Positions 48,826 to 60,653 of a stretch of 64,000 nucleotides of DNA are shown here, in pieces. This stretch comes from Larix kaempferi (lineage: Eukaryota > Streptophyta > Pinopsida > Pinales > Pinaceae). How positions within the stretch are numbered: the first letter of the stretch is position 1; each line of letters starts with the position of its first letter. Below the pieces are notes generated by a model. It saw only the letters and a list, made by a program, of their open reading frames with translations. It was not told the origin of the DNA and searched no databases. A program made the position numbers and the translations under genes. The DNA lies in assembly GCA_027924585.1 (NCBI GenBank), contig BSBM01000826.1:8773501-8837500 (forward strand), given 5' to 3'.

Positions 48826-49054
48826 TTCTATTTCAGAATCTATATAAAAAACAATGCATCAAAGGAATCAATACTACACTAAATCCAATGAAATTTGCAC
48901 TGAAAACAATGCATCGAAGCAATAAATACTCCACCAAAATAATGCTAGACACATAACTCTTTGCAATTAGTAAAAAACCATACACTGAAATCTAGGCATT
49001 TAAAAAAAAACATACATTGAAATCTATGCAAGTATAAAATTCAATGTAGTTTAA

Positions 49055-49285
49055 AAAAAAATAGATGATTTGGGAGGATTGAACCTTGGACCTCACACCC
49101 ATTATCCCCACACCCTTACCACTATACCACAGGTAGTTCTTATTATAAATAGTAAAAATCTTATATATAAACTTGAATAATATTGTAGTTGGCGAAAAAT
49201 GTGGGAAGGGTGGATCAACCGGATTTGACCCCATGACCTACCTATGACAACCACAACGTGTTACGAATGGGATGTACACCTAGTT
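49055..49285 (-). mobile_element. Possible tRNA-derived SINE sequence(s)
   Basis: On the minus strand 49145-49070 reads like a tRNA head: an A-box-like TGGTATAGTGG and a B-box-like GGTTCAATCC, followed by a T-rich stretch. A second B-box-like GGGTCAAATCC lies nearby (about 49225 on the minus strand). The tRNA fold is not intact, so this is not a functional tRNA gene. Ends and target duplication are not defined. Confidence 0.45.
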
Positions 49286-49304
49286 GTTTGGGATTTTAAC
49301 TATA

Positions 49305-49306
<2 letters not shown>

Positions 49307-49364
<58 letters not shown>
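49307..49364. repeat. (AT)n microsatellite
   Basis: About 58 bp of uninterrupted AT dinucleotide repeat. Confidence 0.98.
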
Positions 49365-49366
<2 letters not shown>

Positions 49367-49779
49367 TTGAATCGATATTTTTAAGATTCCTTTAAAATTT
49401 AATTTGAATTTATATTTAAATTTAATAACGATCAATATATTTTAAAATTAGGATTTGATCTAAGTTCCTATAATACATGGTAAAGAACTTATATATATAC
49501 CTGTGACCTACCTACATTTAGTATAAATATTAAATTTAAATTTAATCTAAATATTAAATTAAATTTATATTTAATATTTATTTTTGAATTTATATTTAAA
49601 ATTAAAAAAATTAAAATATAATTTTAAATATACACTATATTTTAAATTGATTTTAATTTAATAATAAATATATTTAAATTGAATTTAATCAACACTATTT
49701 TTTCGAATTTGGGCGGATATAATTTAATATTTTAAATTATTTTATATTAAATTTTAATATTATATTGTATGGCATTTGC
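49365..49779. other. Very AT-rich non-coding stretch
   Basis: Dominated by aaattta/taaattt words. No gene or defined element seen. It abuts a sharply GC-rich repeat at 49780. Confidence 0.6.
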
Positions 49780-50135
49780 AGGTGCAGGCGGCGGCGGGAG
49801 GGGAGGGTTGCGTAGTGGGGAGGATGCGATGCAGTTGGGAGGGCGCAGTGCAGGTGGTGGCGGGAGGGGAGGAGTGGAGGGAGGGGAGGGTTGCGCAATG
49901 GGGAGGAGGTGCAGTGGGAGGAGGGTTGTGCAGTGGGGAGGACGCGGTGCAATGGGAGGAGGGCTACGCAATGGGAGGATGACGTAGTGCAGTGGGAGGA
50001 GGGATGCGCAGTGGGAGGTGGAGGTGCAGTGGGAGTAGGGTCGCGCAGTGGGGATGAGCAGTGGGAGGTGTAGGTGAAGTTGTAGGAGGGTTGCGCAGTG
50101 GGGAGGACACAGTGCAGTGGGAGGAGGGCTGCAAT
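49780..50135. repeat. G-rich minisatellite
   Basis: Imperfect repeats of words such as gggaggagggttgcgcagtg and gggaggtggaggtgcagtg. The plus strand has many runs of three or four G, so quadruplex formation is possible. It is GC-rich between AT-rich neighbours. Short frames on both strands here are artefacts of the repeat. Confidence 0.85.
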
Positions 50136-50583
50136 ATCTCCCTCATAGTATTACTTTTTACATTTTAGCCGATAATAACGGCAGACGTTACATGTAACGT
50201 TACAAGATCTCCCTCATACTGGGTTGTAGAGCGCCTCTCGATGCAATAATAAAAATCTCCATCTAAAGACAAATCAATAGACCCTAAATGTCCCTCACTA
50301 CAAGAAATGCTTATTAACAATACTAAGAAAGAAATTTTGTAAAGTAAAATTAATCCAACAAACTTAGTTTACTAAATTTCAACATTAATAAATTAGATTC
50401 GAATATATAGTCAAATTAGGGTTTTGACTATTTAAGTGAATCTTATACAACTATGGCATGCAAAAATGACTTGACTAATAGATCATATATGTGGTAACGA
50501 TGAGGGTTTTGATATCACACAAATTGAAATCAATGCATCTCAAGAATACTATTATTTCATATTTGCTTTCCCAATGCACAAAT
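50136..50583. other. Non-coding sequence with a 16-bp palindrome
   Basis: Contains the perfect palindrome acgttacatgtaacgt at 50185-50200, flanked by two copies of atctccctcata (near 50145 and 50207). This may be the remnant of a small inverted-repeat element. No gene seen. Confidence 0.4.
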
Positions 50584-51000
50584 TTCCAAATTAGAAGTAT
50601 GTTAGATCACAACACAAATCTCCATCTAAAAACTCAAGCGAGGTCTCTTAGTGTAAATGAATTAGATTAGGGTTTTAACCATTTAAGAATGGTGATTCTA
50701 TCTACTCTACTAATTGTGGAAACTATTTCCAAATTAGAGGGATGTTAGATCACAACACAAATCTTCATCTAAAGACTCTAGGGATGTCCCTTAGTGTAAG
50801 TGAATTAGATTAGGGTTTTAACCATTTAAGGATGGGGGTTCTATCTACTCTACTAATTGTGGAAACTATTTCCAAATTAGAGGGATGTTAGAACAACACA
50901 AATCTCCATCTAAAGACTCTAGGGATGTTCCTTAGTGTAAGTGAATTACATTAGCGTTTCAAGCATTTTAGGATACGGGTTTTGGCTCCAATGATATGTT
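50584..51000. repeat. 143-bp tandem repeat, about 2.7 units
   Basis: ttccaaattaga starts units at 50584, 50727 and 50870, exactly 143 bp apart. Each unit contains cacaaatctccatctaaa, cttagtgtaa.tgaatta and gggttttaaccattta. The third unit decays after about 130 bp. Confidence 0.9.
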
Positions 51001-52399
51001 GAAATACCTACATTTCATGTACAAATTTTGACTAGTGAATGATATCATACACAAATGCTAGATTATAACACAAATCTCCATCTAAAGACATAAATCAAAA
51101 GTTCATATTGTCACTACATAAATCCTACATATATGCAAAAGTTGCATTAATCAATTAATTATGAAGTAAAATACTTATCTACCCAAAAATATTATCTAAC
51201 TCAATGTTCAATTATTAACTTGACAACATATAATCCAATTTATTTTCCATTATAATCATCCGCACACCAAATATTCCAATTTGGAATCATGTTGTAAGTT
51301 ATAACACATAAATTTTCCTAGAAATAGGAAAAAGTTGCATTACATGCCATGCATCCATGTTCTCATCTTCAATTTTTACCATGCATTTCTAGCTATAATT
51401 TACCATGGTTCACATACCCATGAACCATATTAATGCAAGCAATCATAACTTCCAATACATTTGCATTTAGAAAAAACACCAACAATAAATCTATTATCGT
51501 TATCCACTATGGCTAAGGCACGACCAATCCGACACTCACTAGCCACTCGGATGCGAACATCTCCCACCTTAGGCACATTACAATGGAGTTGTCCAAGCCC
51601 TTAAGTAGGTTCCATCTCATGCAATACCATGGGAAAATACCATGGGACATCTAAAACCATGGGACCATAAGCCACCGACAATGATAAACCCATTTTTTAC
51701 TCTTTTACTAAGTATAGTTTAACCTAACTTATATTTTCCATTATAATAATCCATGCACCAACTATTCATATTTAATATCAAGGTGAGGCTAACTAATACA
51801 AGAGATTTAGTTGCATTAATTCATTAATTATGAAGTAGACTAGTTATCTACCCAAAACTATTATATAACTCTATTCTTATATTATTAACTTACAATACAT
51901 AATCCAATATATTTTCCACGTGTTCATAGTGTAGCTCACACGTGTCGTTTTTAAAAATTATAAAATATTCTAAAACTACTCTTCCTCGGCACTTGGTAGA
52001 TCCCCTTTTAAGATAGATCTATGTTGGTAATAGTCCACGACCAACTATTATGACTTGGAATGGTGTTGTAAATTGTAACTGTTAATACATAAATCTTACA
52101 AATAGAAAAAAGTTGCATTTATAAATTGATTGGGAAAGTAAAATAGTTGCAATTTACCCAATTATTGATTAATTTGTAATTATTACAAAACTAATATATT
52201 ACTCATTGTTAACGCAACATACATAATCCAATATATTTTCCATTATAATCCTCTAAGTACCAACTATTTGGAATGTGTCATAATGATAACACATAAATCT
52301 TACAAATAGACAAAAGTTGATCAATTTATTAATTTTAAAGTAAAATACTTATTCTTGATATACATCATATAATATATGTGGTTTTACTTTATAAGGGTA

Positions 52400-52400
<1 letters not shown>
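51001..52400. repeat. Degenerate long-unit repeats, non-coding
   Basis: Recurring blocks: ttttccattataat (51243, 51733, 52237), caactatt, gttgcatt..attaattatgaagta, and attaactt.acaa.ata.ataatccaat. Spacing is irregular (about 490-504 bp between the first set of blocks). A further unit at 56014-56130 lies beyond the LINE, which suggests that the LINE entered this array. No gene seen. Confidence 0.55.

Positions 52401-52448
<48 letters not shown>
52401..52448. repeat. (TA)n microsatellite
   Basis: About 48 bp of TA dinucleotides adjoining the 3' end of the LINE. It may be linked to the LINE insertion site. Confidence 0.97.
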
Positions 52449-52451
<3 letters not shown>

Positions 52452-52688
52452 GTAGAGAAAAATGTACTTTTTTTATTCATAGAATAAAAAAGTACATCAC
52501 CCATGCATAATCTCTCATCAGAGGTGTATCTGAAGGATATAGCTACATCAAAATCCTCCCAACCAAAATTCAGAAATTACAAAATGATTTTTTGAGCACA
52601 ACAAAAGGTGTTATTCATAAAAAACATATCTACCTCAAAATAATACTATTAGTAGAAAGTAATAACAAGGATGGAATTAATTGATCCA

Positions 52689-52994
52689 TTATGCTTGAAC
52701 ATATTCAGAATAAAAAAAGTATATTGAGCCATTGTCAACCTGAATTCCTTCAAGGCATTCTTCCCATAGGAAAATACCTTCCTCAGTATTAAGAGGCACT
52801 TTAGACAGAGTGTTTGCATCTTTTTTTTTCTCTCTAAAAATATGTTTAATGTTTAGATCATGAAAGTGAGCCAAAAGTATATTTGTCGTGCAACACCATT
52901 GTTGAAGAGAGATAAATTGCAGTGGCCATATCTTATTTTTCCAATTAACAATAACTAGAATCTTTAAATTGATCTTTGAAATGTGCTTTTGCAA
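52689..52994 (-). pseudogene. LINE ORF2 C-terminal RNase H-like fragment
   Basis: Contains an RNase H-like ending as in plant L1 elements (KILVIVNWKNK..., FHDLNIKHIFREKKKDANTLSKVPL). The last motif is the conserved HI.RE.N..AD.L region, with Asp in KKKDANTL. Its start overlaps the end of the linker frame in another frame near 52960, which is where the deletion junction must lie. Confidence 0.7.
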
Positions 52995-54180
52995 CCCTTT
53001 TTAATTCCAACTGAGAATGAATAATATTTCCATATTCCTCATGTAGATCCCAAATAATGTTGATATTCCTTCCATATGAATCAGAATGATGGAAAAAATT
53101 AGTATTATTATCACCTAAAGCAACCCAAATGGCTCTTCTTTTTAATCTCCATGTCATTTCTTCCTTTTTAAGTAAAGCTAACTTCTGTTCATCCATCTCT
53201 AACAACATTAATTTTTCCTCCTCAGTAAAATCTCCTAATGGGTTCGAATCAAGAATTTTGGACATCAAATTCTCAATATGAGAAATATTTTCAGAATATT
53301 TCCTTTTTCTTTTTCTTTCTCCCACTGTGCCACTTCTTTCTTTAAACACTTTAGCTTATATACCAGGATTTCCATAGCATTGAATTCTCTAGTTACCTCA
53401 ACAGAAATCCGCCATTCTTTAAAATTTAAACATAAATCCTCTTCCTTAAGCCACATACTGCTGAACTTAAATGGATAATTTTGTGTATTTTTTTCCCCTT
53501 CCACCTAAAGCATAATTGGAAAATGGTCCAAAATTATTCATCTACAATCCCAAGTTCTAAGTCTTTGAAGGGTAATAGACAAACCCTCAAAAATTAGGAA
53601 CCTTTCTAATCTGTTACTAATACATGAGATACCACTTCTCCCATTACTCCATGTAGGTTCAATTTTCACTCAAAGAACATTGGTAAGGTTTGAGTTCTAT
53701 AAAATTTGAATGATTTTTTTTGAAAGTGGATCCAATCATGTTGACTGTCCCCAAACCTCAGCAGCAGAGACACTAAAATTTAAGTCCATTGCAAGAACCA
53801 TATTTGGAAACTTTAACAAGACACTACTCTCCAGACAGTTCCAAAATGTTTCTCTATCACGATATGGGACATAACAGTTAAGGACAAATAGTTGTCTATT
53901 ACTTGAAAAAAAGAATCCTTCCAACAAAATAACACCACACATTTTATAAGATTTGAAATATGAGGTAGTAGGATTCCAACACATAATGAGTCCTCCAGAT
54001 AACCCATTTGAATTTAAAGCGCAAATATTCCAACTAGGTAAGCGTGTAAAGAATATATCTACCACCTGTGCTTCTCCACACATTGATTCTTGTATCAGAA
54101 TAATATTCAAGGTAGTAGTTTTAAAAATATGAGAAAGATCCCCACCCCTCTTAGCCCCCCAACCACATCAACATTAAATG
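52945..54180 (-). pseudogene. LINE ORF2 endonuclease and linker
   Basis: An apurinic endonuclease domain is recognisable: LIQESM (catalytic Glu), NSNGLSGGLIMCWN, NCYVPYRDRETFW, AMDLNF, and a decayed DHFPIML near 53515. Stops and shifts break it. The linker frame 53349-52945 has RLKRRAIWVALGDNNTNFFH, a conserved pre-RT signature (WL..GD.NT.FFH type). The domain would nick target DNA for priming. Confidence 0.82.
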
Positions 54181-54312
54181 AAATAATTGACACTAATAAC
54201 CCTCGCTAGTGGGGTAGCTTGTTCTAAGGGCCAAAAAATTTCTTGATTAAGAGACAAGAAACAATTCTCCACTAGCCTCTCATAATCTAGCATATAGAGG
54301 GATATATTGTTG

Positions 54313-55759
54313 CTAATTCATTCCATTATCTAGAGAATTTACCCTATGTACATTATGCATTTTTTTTCTTTCTAATATTAACATTCTAGTGCGGAATAGA
54401 AGACACAAGCAAAATATCTGCATTGTTAGCATTAGCATAGTAAGCTTGTAAGGGAGTTTTTTCAACAGAAATCCCATTGGATGCTGGCAGGTGTTCACTA
54501 ATAGGGTTTTTACTTTGGTCATCTGCTAAGCCCCTAAATTTTAGACAAGATGACAAACCCAAGAGTTGAATAGAAATTTTACCAACCTGTTCCCTCCTAT
54601 CCATCAAATGATCAAAATAATCTCCACATACAACCTCTATATCCAAACGATTGGAGGAAATGTCGCTATGAGCGAGACTAATCCCCAATGTATTATCCCC
54701 CCTATCATAATCAGTCAAATTTAACCTTGCCCACAAAATAATTCTTGACATCCTTCATACAGTTTTTAGTACCAAATAGGGTGGATTGTGTGGGAAAACT
54801 AGTCTAGACATCAACATATTGAATACCAAAAATAGATTGTTTCTTTTGTGCCTCTTTTTCTACAGATAGATAGAAATTTAATCACGCACACAAAACAACC
54901 TCATACACAGTAGGAGCGTACGAATGAAACATACCTTCCAATTTGTTGAACTTGGCATTCATATTCGTATGTGTCCAAGGTTTTGGTCGAGGAATAGGTT
55001 GTTGCTCCAAAACAAGGCTTTCCTTTAGAGAATCAATCTCACCTGAAAATAACAGCGGACATGTTTCCTTGAAATTTCCTATCTCACAACAATAGTGGAA
55101 TAGAAAATGGATATGGCGATAGTCCAATATATGATTAATAACTCTATCCCCCCAAACAATCTCCACCATTACAAGTAGCCCCTTCATGATATCTTGCTCC
55201 ACCATCATGGACACCATCCATTTATCAATCCCATATAAAGTATGTATTACCAATGTAATGAAATGAACCAAAGAGTTTGCAAGCCCTTCAAATATGTTTT
55301 CCATCCAAAGTTCGATCGGAAACCATAGCATCACGACCCATAAATGCCTCAAAGTCATTTTTTCCTTTTTAAGTTCAAAGGAGGTATACTAGTGTTTCAA
55401 TACTAAAGAACCCCCTTAATCAAACAAACCCTACCTAGGATTTTTGGCATCGCCTCAAGAGAAGGAAAAATGAAACATATCCATCCGTTAATGAGCATGT
55501 TAACCCTAGGAGTAAGATCACATTCTCGAAGACAATTTTCATTTACCCACTCCACCAACTCAGAATGACTAACCTTTGTAAACTCAATACGGCCGAGCCC
55601 AACCCAACTAGCAAAAGCAACAACCCTATCCATGTTAACATATTTACCCACCATGAACTGATCCACTTTTTCCTTAGCCCTGTAACATTTCAATTTTCTT
55701 CTAAGACGATCTCGAGCACCTGAGAGTTTTTTCTTTCGAAGGCCAAAACGATATTCCAA
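54313..55759 (-). pseudogene. LINE ORF1 (DUF4283-type with degenerate zinc knuckle)
   Basis: The pieces 55759-55403, 55358-54882 and 54751-54313 form an ORF1 of plant L1 type. The DUF4283-like part includes LANSLVHFITLV and VEIVWGDRVIN. A knuckle-like HFLFHYCCEIGNFKETC has its first Cys changed to Phe and the His to Asn. The C-terminal part is acidic or polar. Shifts separate the pieces. The protein would bind element RNA. Confidence 0.65.
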
Positions 55760-56013
55760 AAATTGTTCTCAACCATGTGTTAACCCTAAGGTTTTGTTGC
55801 TAGTGGGAATATCTCCATCCTACGGAAATTGTATTAGGGTTTGTTCAAGTCCCAGTTTAGGAGATCCCTTACTACCGTTTGATACCACTGATTAATGCCA
55901 CAAATGTCTTGACGTATGAGGAACTTTCTGACACAAATTTTTGGGAGACAATCGATGGAGTAGGTCAATGGAGCTATCATGATTCCCCATCACATCAAGG
56001 AACAATAATAATC

Positions 56014-56130
56014 CATTCACCAACTATTCATATTTATTATCAAGGTGAGGCTAAACAACACAAGAGATTTAGTTGCATTCATTCATTAATTATGTAGTAG
56101 ACTAGTTATATACCCAAAACTATAATATCC
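56014..56130. repeat. Copy of the 51758-51880 sequence beyond the LINE
   Basis: caactattcatattta.tatcaaggtgaggctaa and ttagttgcatt.attcattaattatg are shared with 51758-51880 in the same orientation, so the two copies flank the LINE region as direct repeats about 4.25 kb apart. Confidence 0.8.
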
Positions 56131-56149
56131 TGAATTTTGTTGATTATGT

Positions 56150-56780
56150 TTATGTTATATATTTTGCATAAACCTCGATGCATATGATTTATTCTGATGA
56201 TATATAGATACTCGGTGTAAACTCGAATGCACATGTTTTTTACTTTTGATATATATGTTGGACGTAAGCCCCAATGCACATGATTTACCTTGGTTATAGA
56301 TATACATATTTGGGCATGGACCTTGATGGATATAGATTATTTGTTATGTATTGGGCATAAGCCCCGATGTACTTGATTGATGTTTATTATGTGATTAGGT
56401 ACAAACCCTAATATACGAAGATGATCTTTGTTATATACTGTGCAGATTTCTTATATGCATGACATGATGACCTATGTACTGGGCGTAAGCCCTGATGTAG
56501 ATAGATGACTTTTATTATGTGTTGGGCATAAGTCCCGATGTACATAGATGACTTTTATTATGTGTTGTGTGTAAGCCCCAATGTACATAGATGACTTTTA
56601 TTATGTGTTGGGCGTAATCCTTGATGTCGATAGAGTGTTGGGTGTAAGCCCTAGAGCACTCCAACTTGATGTTGAACATAATCTCTGGAGCATCGTATCT
56701 TTGGCCATTGTATCCCTAGGTGTATCTTACAAATACATCCTAGTACTAGTGTTGAGCAAGGAGCTCTAGAATTGCACTAG
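56150..56780. repeat. 43-bp minisatellite
   Basis: gggcgtaagcc-type boxes at 56481, 56524, 56567 and 56610 are exactly 43 bp apart, with gatgtacatagatgacttttattatg between. Degenerate units with the same ggcgtaagcc..atg theme continue left to about 56150 and right to about 56780. Non-coding. Confidence 0.88.
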
Positions 56781-56799
56781 CATAACGCCTGTTGAGGAG

Positions 56800-58153
56800 T
56801 GTTGAGCATAAGCTCTGAATAGCACCCAGGGTTACTTTACTTAAAAGGTGTTGAGTTGAGGAAGAATCTGAATAGCACCACCAATCATCATACATGTTTA
56901 ATTTGACTAATTGAATCACTACTCATCTCTCATCAAGGACTAAGGAAATTTCCACGAAATACGAGGTAATCCAACATGCAAAGAGATCTAGAGCTACCTA
57001 AACTAGTCAGCCATCCAAATCTATGAAAGGCCTTGTCAAAAGAGTGGACCTTATTTGATAAAGCATCAAAGATATAATGCTATGTAACTACTTGAATAAA
57101 TCAAGTGATTATTTATAAAGAGCCTCACTTTTGTACAAAGTGGTATGCATAAATATAAGTATGTATATAAAATATATTATTTATATATAGATATAAAAAT
57201 ATATGAGAATAATAAATGACACATAGCTATATAAAGTAGAATGAATATATCCACTTAAATGGATTATATATATAACTATTCTCATTCATATAAACTAAAT
57301 AAATAAAATATAAAGTTCCATTAATGATCCAAAAACAAATTAAAAGTTCTAGATAAACTAATGTTTACAATTAAATAAACTTTTTAATTATATGTTATAA
57401 TTCAAACTAAAAATCAAACTGAAGTTAATATTAAAAATATTATTATTAACTCAACTACCCATTCCAAAGATTTCCTATAAATACAAGAACAGTTCCCAAA
57501 GAGAGGGATCTATCTTGTTATCATTCTTTTATGGTAACCAAAGAGAAATTGTCCCATAAATCTGGAAGAGTAATATTCCAGGATTGAATTGCAATCACAT
57601 GTCTGCCTTAGGTTCTCTAGGTCCGGGCGGTGGAATAGAGCACCCACCAAACCATGGAGATTCTCAAAGATTACGTTGGCCCGACTGAGATAATGAAACC
57701 CCTCCTTTAGCAGAAAAAGAGTAGGAGGATGATTCCCTGAAGGTAGAATATTTTTTCGATCAGCAAGGCCAAGTCATAGCTAATGCATAAGGTGGAGGTC
57801 TTTTTATGATATTTTTTGCATCTCGTATGTTTCAGACCCTGTTGAGTATGTAATATGATTATATTTTGAGGGCCCTTGAGACCTTCCAGCTGCTTAGGAG
57901 CGGTTGCAGCTAGAAAATTGTACAAATACACGTGTCAAATTAGTGAGGCATGTCTGCCAGCATCCTTTTCTGTTGAAGCTAATTCTTGAAGACGATGGAC
58001 TGGGCCACATAGGTATCAATATGGCTGTAGTTTCTTTTCTGCTAGATAATTCGAGCCTAAGGGCCTATATATTCCCATGTAATAGAGAAAGTAAAGGGTT
58101 GGAACTTTTTGAGACCCGAGAGGCTCGTGTATTAAGCATTTTTTAGATAGAAA
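56800..58153. other. Unassigned, no confident gene
   Basis: 56800-57500 is AT-rich and featureless. 57540-58150 is more balanced and has an 80-codon plus-strand frame (57904-58146) of no recognised family. Its position against the truncated gypsy fragment at 58154 makes transposon origin likely. Confidence 0.4.
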
Positions 58154-59110
58154 GAAATATGCTTCATTTCTAGAAAATTGATCTAAAACTTCTTCACTAA
58201 AGCGTGTTAGAAATGGGTCATGGACACAATGAAAAATTCAAGATTTGATAATCAAAGTAAAATCTAATATATTTAATATCCTTATTGCTCTGAATTACTA
58301 TGGGGATGATCCATTCTGATTCATCCACTGGGAGAATTGGAACAACACTCAGCATCAAGTCAATCTCCTTCTTTACTTTCTATTTCACTCAAGTGTTCAA
58401 CCTATACAGTTGATTATTCACTAGTTTGGAATTAGTTTTTAACAAAATATTCATCTCATCTAGATGCCCCTGGATTCCTTTGAGCTCTATAAATTTCTAT
58501 GGAAACAAGTCTTCATATTCCTTAAGGAAGGAGGTGATCCTGGATATTGTCTACTTACCCCAATAGTTTCCTATAACCACCATTTTCAGTTTGACTTATG
58601 TGCCAATGGTTTCTTTATGTAGCTTCAAAGGTTTTGTTTACAAAACTCCAGTTTAGTTAAGATTTTCATGTTGTACTTGTTGTGATCCCTCTGATTCCTT
58701 GAACATTAGGTGTCGCAAGTGCTCTAAGTCACTAGGGTATGGGTTCTATTTTTGGATTTGCACAACGGAGATATGATTCCATTTTTGGAATTGAGATGAA
58801 CATACTATGAAATTCTTGATGAAAAGGACAACTATATGAACTGTCAACATTCCACAAGTTTTCAGTGAATAAGGTTTCCTAGATTGTTGTCAGCGCCTCT
58901 CTCACTAAATCACTAGTTACGGAAAAGGAAAAATATTGGTATAATTTTGTGCTTAGATTCTTCCAACATATTATTTTTCATCTTGTCTCTTCATGTAGGT
59001 ACCAAGATTTGGGAATGGGTCCTCACTCATGGAAGAACTCATGAACCCAAAATTTGGTTGTAATCTAGTAGTCTACTACTTGGTAAATAAAATTTGTAGT
59101 CCCTCACATT
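58154..59110 (-). pseudogene. Ty3/gypsy RT remnant, B2 copy
   Basis: Matches 11203-12160 from tatgcttcatttct onward, including the degenerate RT stretch (minus strand, about 58370-58160). The RNase H part present in copy 1 is absent, so 58154 is a breakpoint. Confidence 0.7.
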
Positions 59111-59119
59111 ACTTGTTCC

Positions 59120-60644
59120 TCTTATCCAACTTCCTCTAAGTGGGTCATCCTATACCTCTATTCCTCTTCTTGTTAACTAAAAACTAGCAATTTCCTCTCT
59201 CCACTTCATTTGTTGTAACTCACTCACTTTCCTCATTCCTTTCTCCATTGCACAAATCCCCTTCTAGTTGAACACTTTTCTTCTTTTCTTTTTTCATCTG
59301 CAACTTCCACCATTTTTCACATATTGCATCTCTTCTTGATTCATTCTTAACCCTAGCATCACTAACAAATACCACCCCTCATTGTAGGGAGCTTCTACCT
59401 TCTACAATGTAGCAACATTACCTTGGAAATTACCATAGAGGGGCGAGGGGTTTACTCCTCCATTCTAATCCATGTGAGAATTATATGGATCTGATACCAT
59501 GTTATAATTTGTCACATCTTGAATCTAGTTCAGTGAAGAAACCTCACAATTAGTTTTGCAAGAATGCAGAGAAGGAAGAAAATTTGAGCAGAACACATGA
59601 GAAAAAGAAACTCAATTGAGTAAAACTCCATCATTATATTATTTAATAATAAGGGCACAATAAATAATACACCTCATGAGAGAAAATCGAATGCACTAAA
59701 GGAAATTCGAAAATCTCATAGAAAAGCAGGCTTACTAAAAGCTAATAACCCCAATAGTGGCAACATCACTTTCCAACTTAGTCAAGGACCTCACGAATTA
59801 GCTAAATTAGATATGGCAGCTAACGAGTGATTAAAAATAAGTAAGATGATGGGTTTTGGAGAGAAAAATATGGAGGATGTGTAGGCCAAAAACTAGACAG
59901 CTTGTTAAGTCCATAAAGGCACCTAGCTTTATCCTTATCCACTAAAAATAAAAAAAGTAGAACAAATCTATGTAAAAGCAGGAAAGTTCTCTTACCATTC
60001 TGGATTACCATAAAAAGAAAGCAGAATCTATCTTAGGGTGCTCTTATGGAGAATGATGACAAGTGTGACCGTAAAGAGGCAATATGGGGCCAACTACCTA
60101 GTCAAACACATAGGGAAGTATCAATAAATGAATAATGCTTTATATCCTAAGTCTAAATGGTTTTTTTAATATTATAAAAATCCATTTCAATAGAAAAAAA
60201 TTGTGTTCAACAATCCAGGTTTTAATATACAATAGAACTTCCTTTAATTTTTTTCCTCTTGCTTCTCTCTTGATCTCTTCATCACGCCTAGATATAGATT
60301 GATTTCTTTGCACTGAAAATTCCACAATATACCCAGTCAGAGTGTTTTCTACCCAAAAGTTGACAACCATAGTTGGTGAGGTATTCAATTGATGCAACTC
60401 TGCTAGGTCTCTCCAAGTCAACTGCACAATTATTTGTTGTCACTTGTGACATTATGGAGCTTTTGCAAGTCTTTTTAGTCACTTGGATAGTGCTATAGGG
60501 AATACAAACAAAACAAATTCATATTGATCTAATATTAGTCTTCCATAAAGGATGTATCCTCTTAGTTTCTATAGATCCCACCCTTGTAGTTTAGCTTCTT
60601 ATATTATGAAGTTCTCAAACTTATTGTCCCACCAATATTGAACA
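59120..60644 (-). mobile_element. Copia leader, primer site and LTR, B2 copy
   Basis: Leader 59120-59487, primer-binding site 59488-59499 (minus strand TGGTATCAGATC), and LTR from 59500 (TGTTATAATTTG) to about 60644 (TATTGAACA), about 1145 bp. It parallels 12170-13740 with small indels; the duplicated aagggcacaataaataata segment of copy 1 near 12680-12770 occurs once here. Confidence 0.65.
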
Positions 60645-60653
60645 TGGATTATC

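Larger units (their letters stand above)
52449..55870 (-). mobile_element. L1-type LINE lacking its reverse transcriptase
   Basis: Minus-strand order: ORF1 region (55759-54313), endonuclease and linker (54180-52945), then the C-terminal RNase H-like part (52990-52689) and a 3' end with gtactttttt...aaaaaagtac. The whole reverse transcriptase that should lie between linker and RNase H is absent. Target duplications were not found and the 5' limit (about 55.87 kb) is estimated. It is non-autonomous and decayed. Confidence 0.8.

Noticed and set aside
48203-48882. Long plus-strand frames rich in Phe and Leu
   Set aside because: They are the antisense shadow of the Lys/Glu/Arg-rich N-terminus of the Helitron protein on the minus strand.
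49070-49145. A tRNA gene on the minus strand
   Set aside because: A- and B-box-like motifs are present but acceptor and anticodon stems cannot be paired convincingly. It was called SINE-like instead.
49737-50146. Gly/Arg- or Pro/His-rich frames on both strands
   Set aside because: All come from the G-rich minisatellite; open frames in several phases are expected from such repeats.
50584-51000. Regular direct repeats that could suggest a CRISPR-like array
   Set aside because: Whole 143-bp units are repeated, without unique spacers between short repeats, in plant DNA. It is a tandem repeat.
57904-58146. 80-codon plus-strand frame as a small gene
   Set aside because: No domain, no partner copy and no clear promoter; it ends against a transposon breakpoint.
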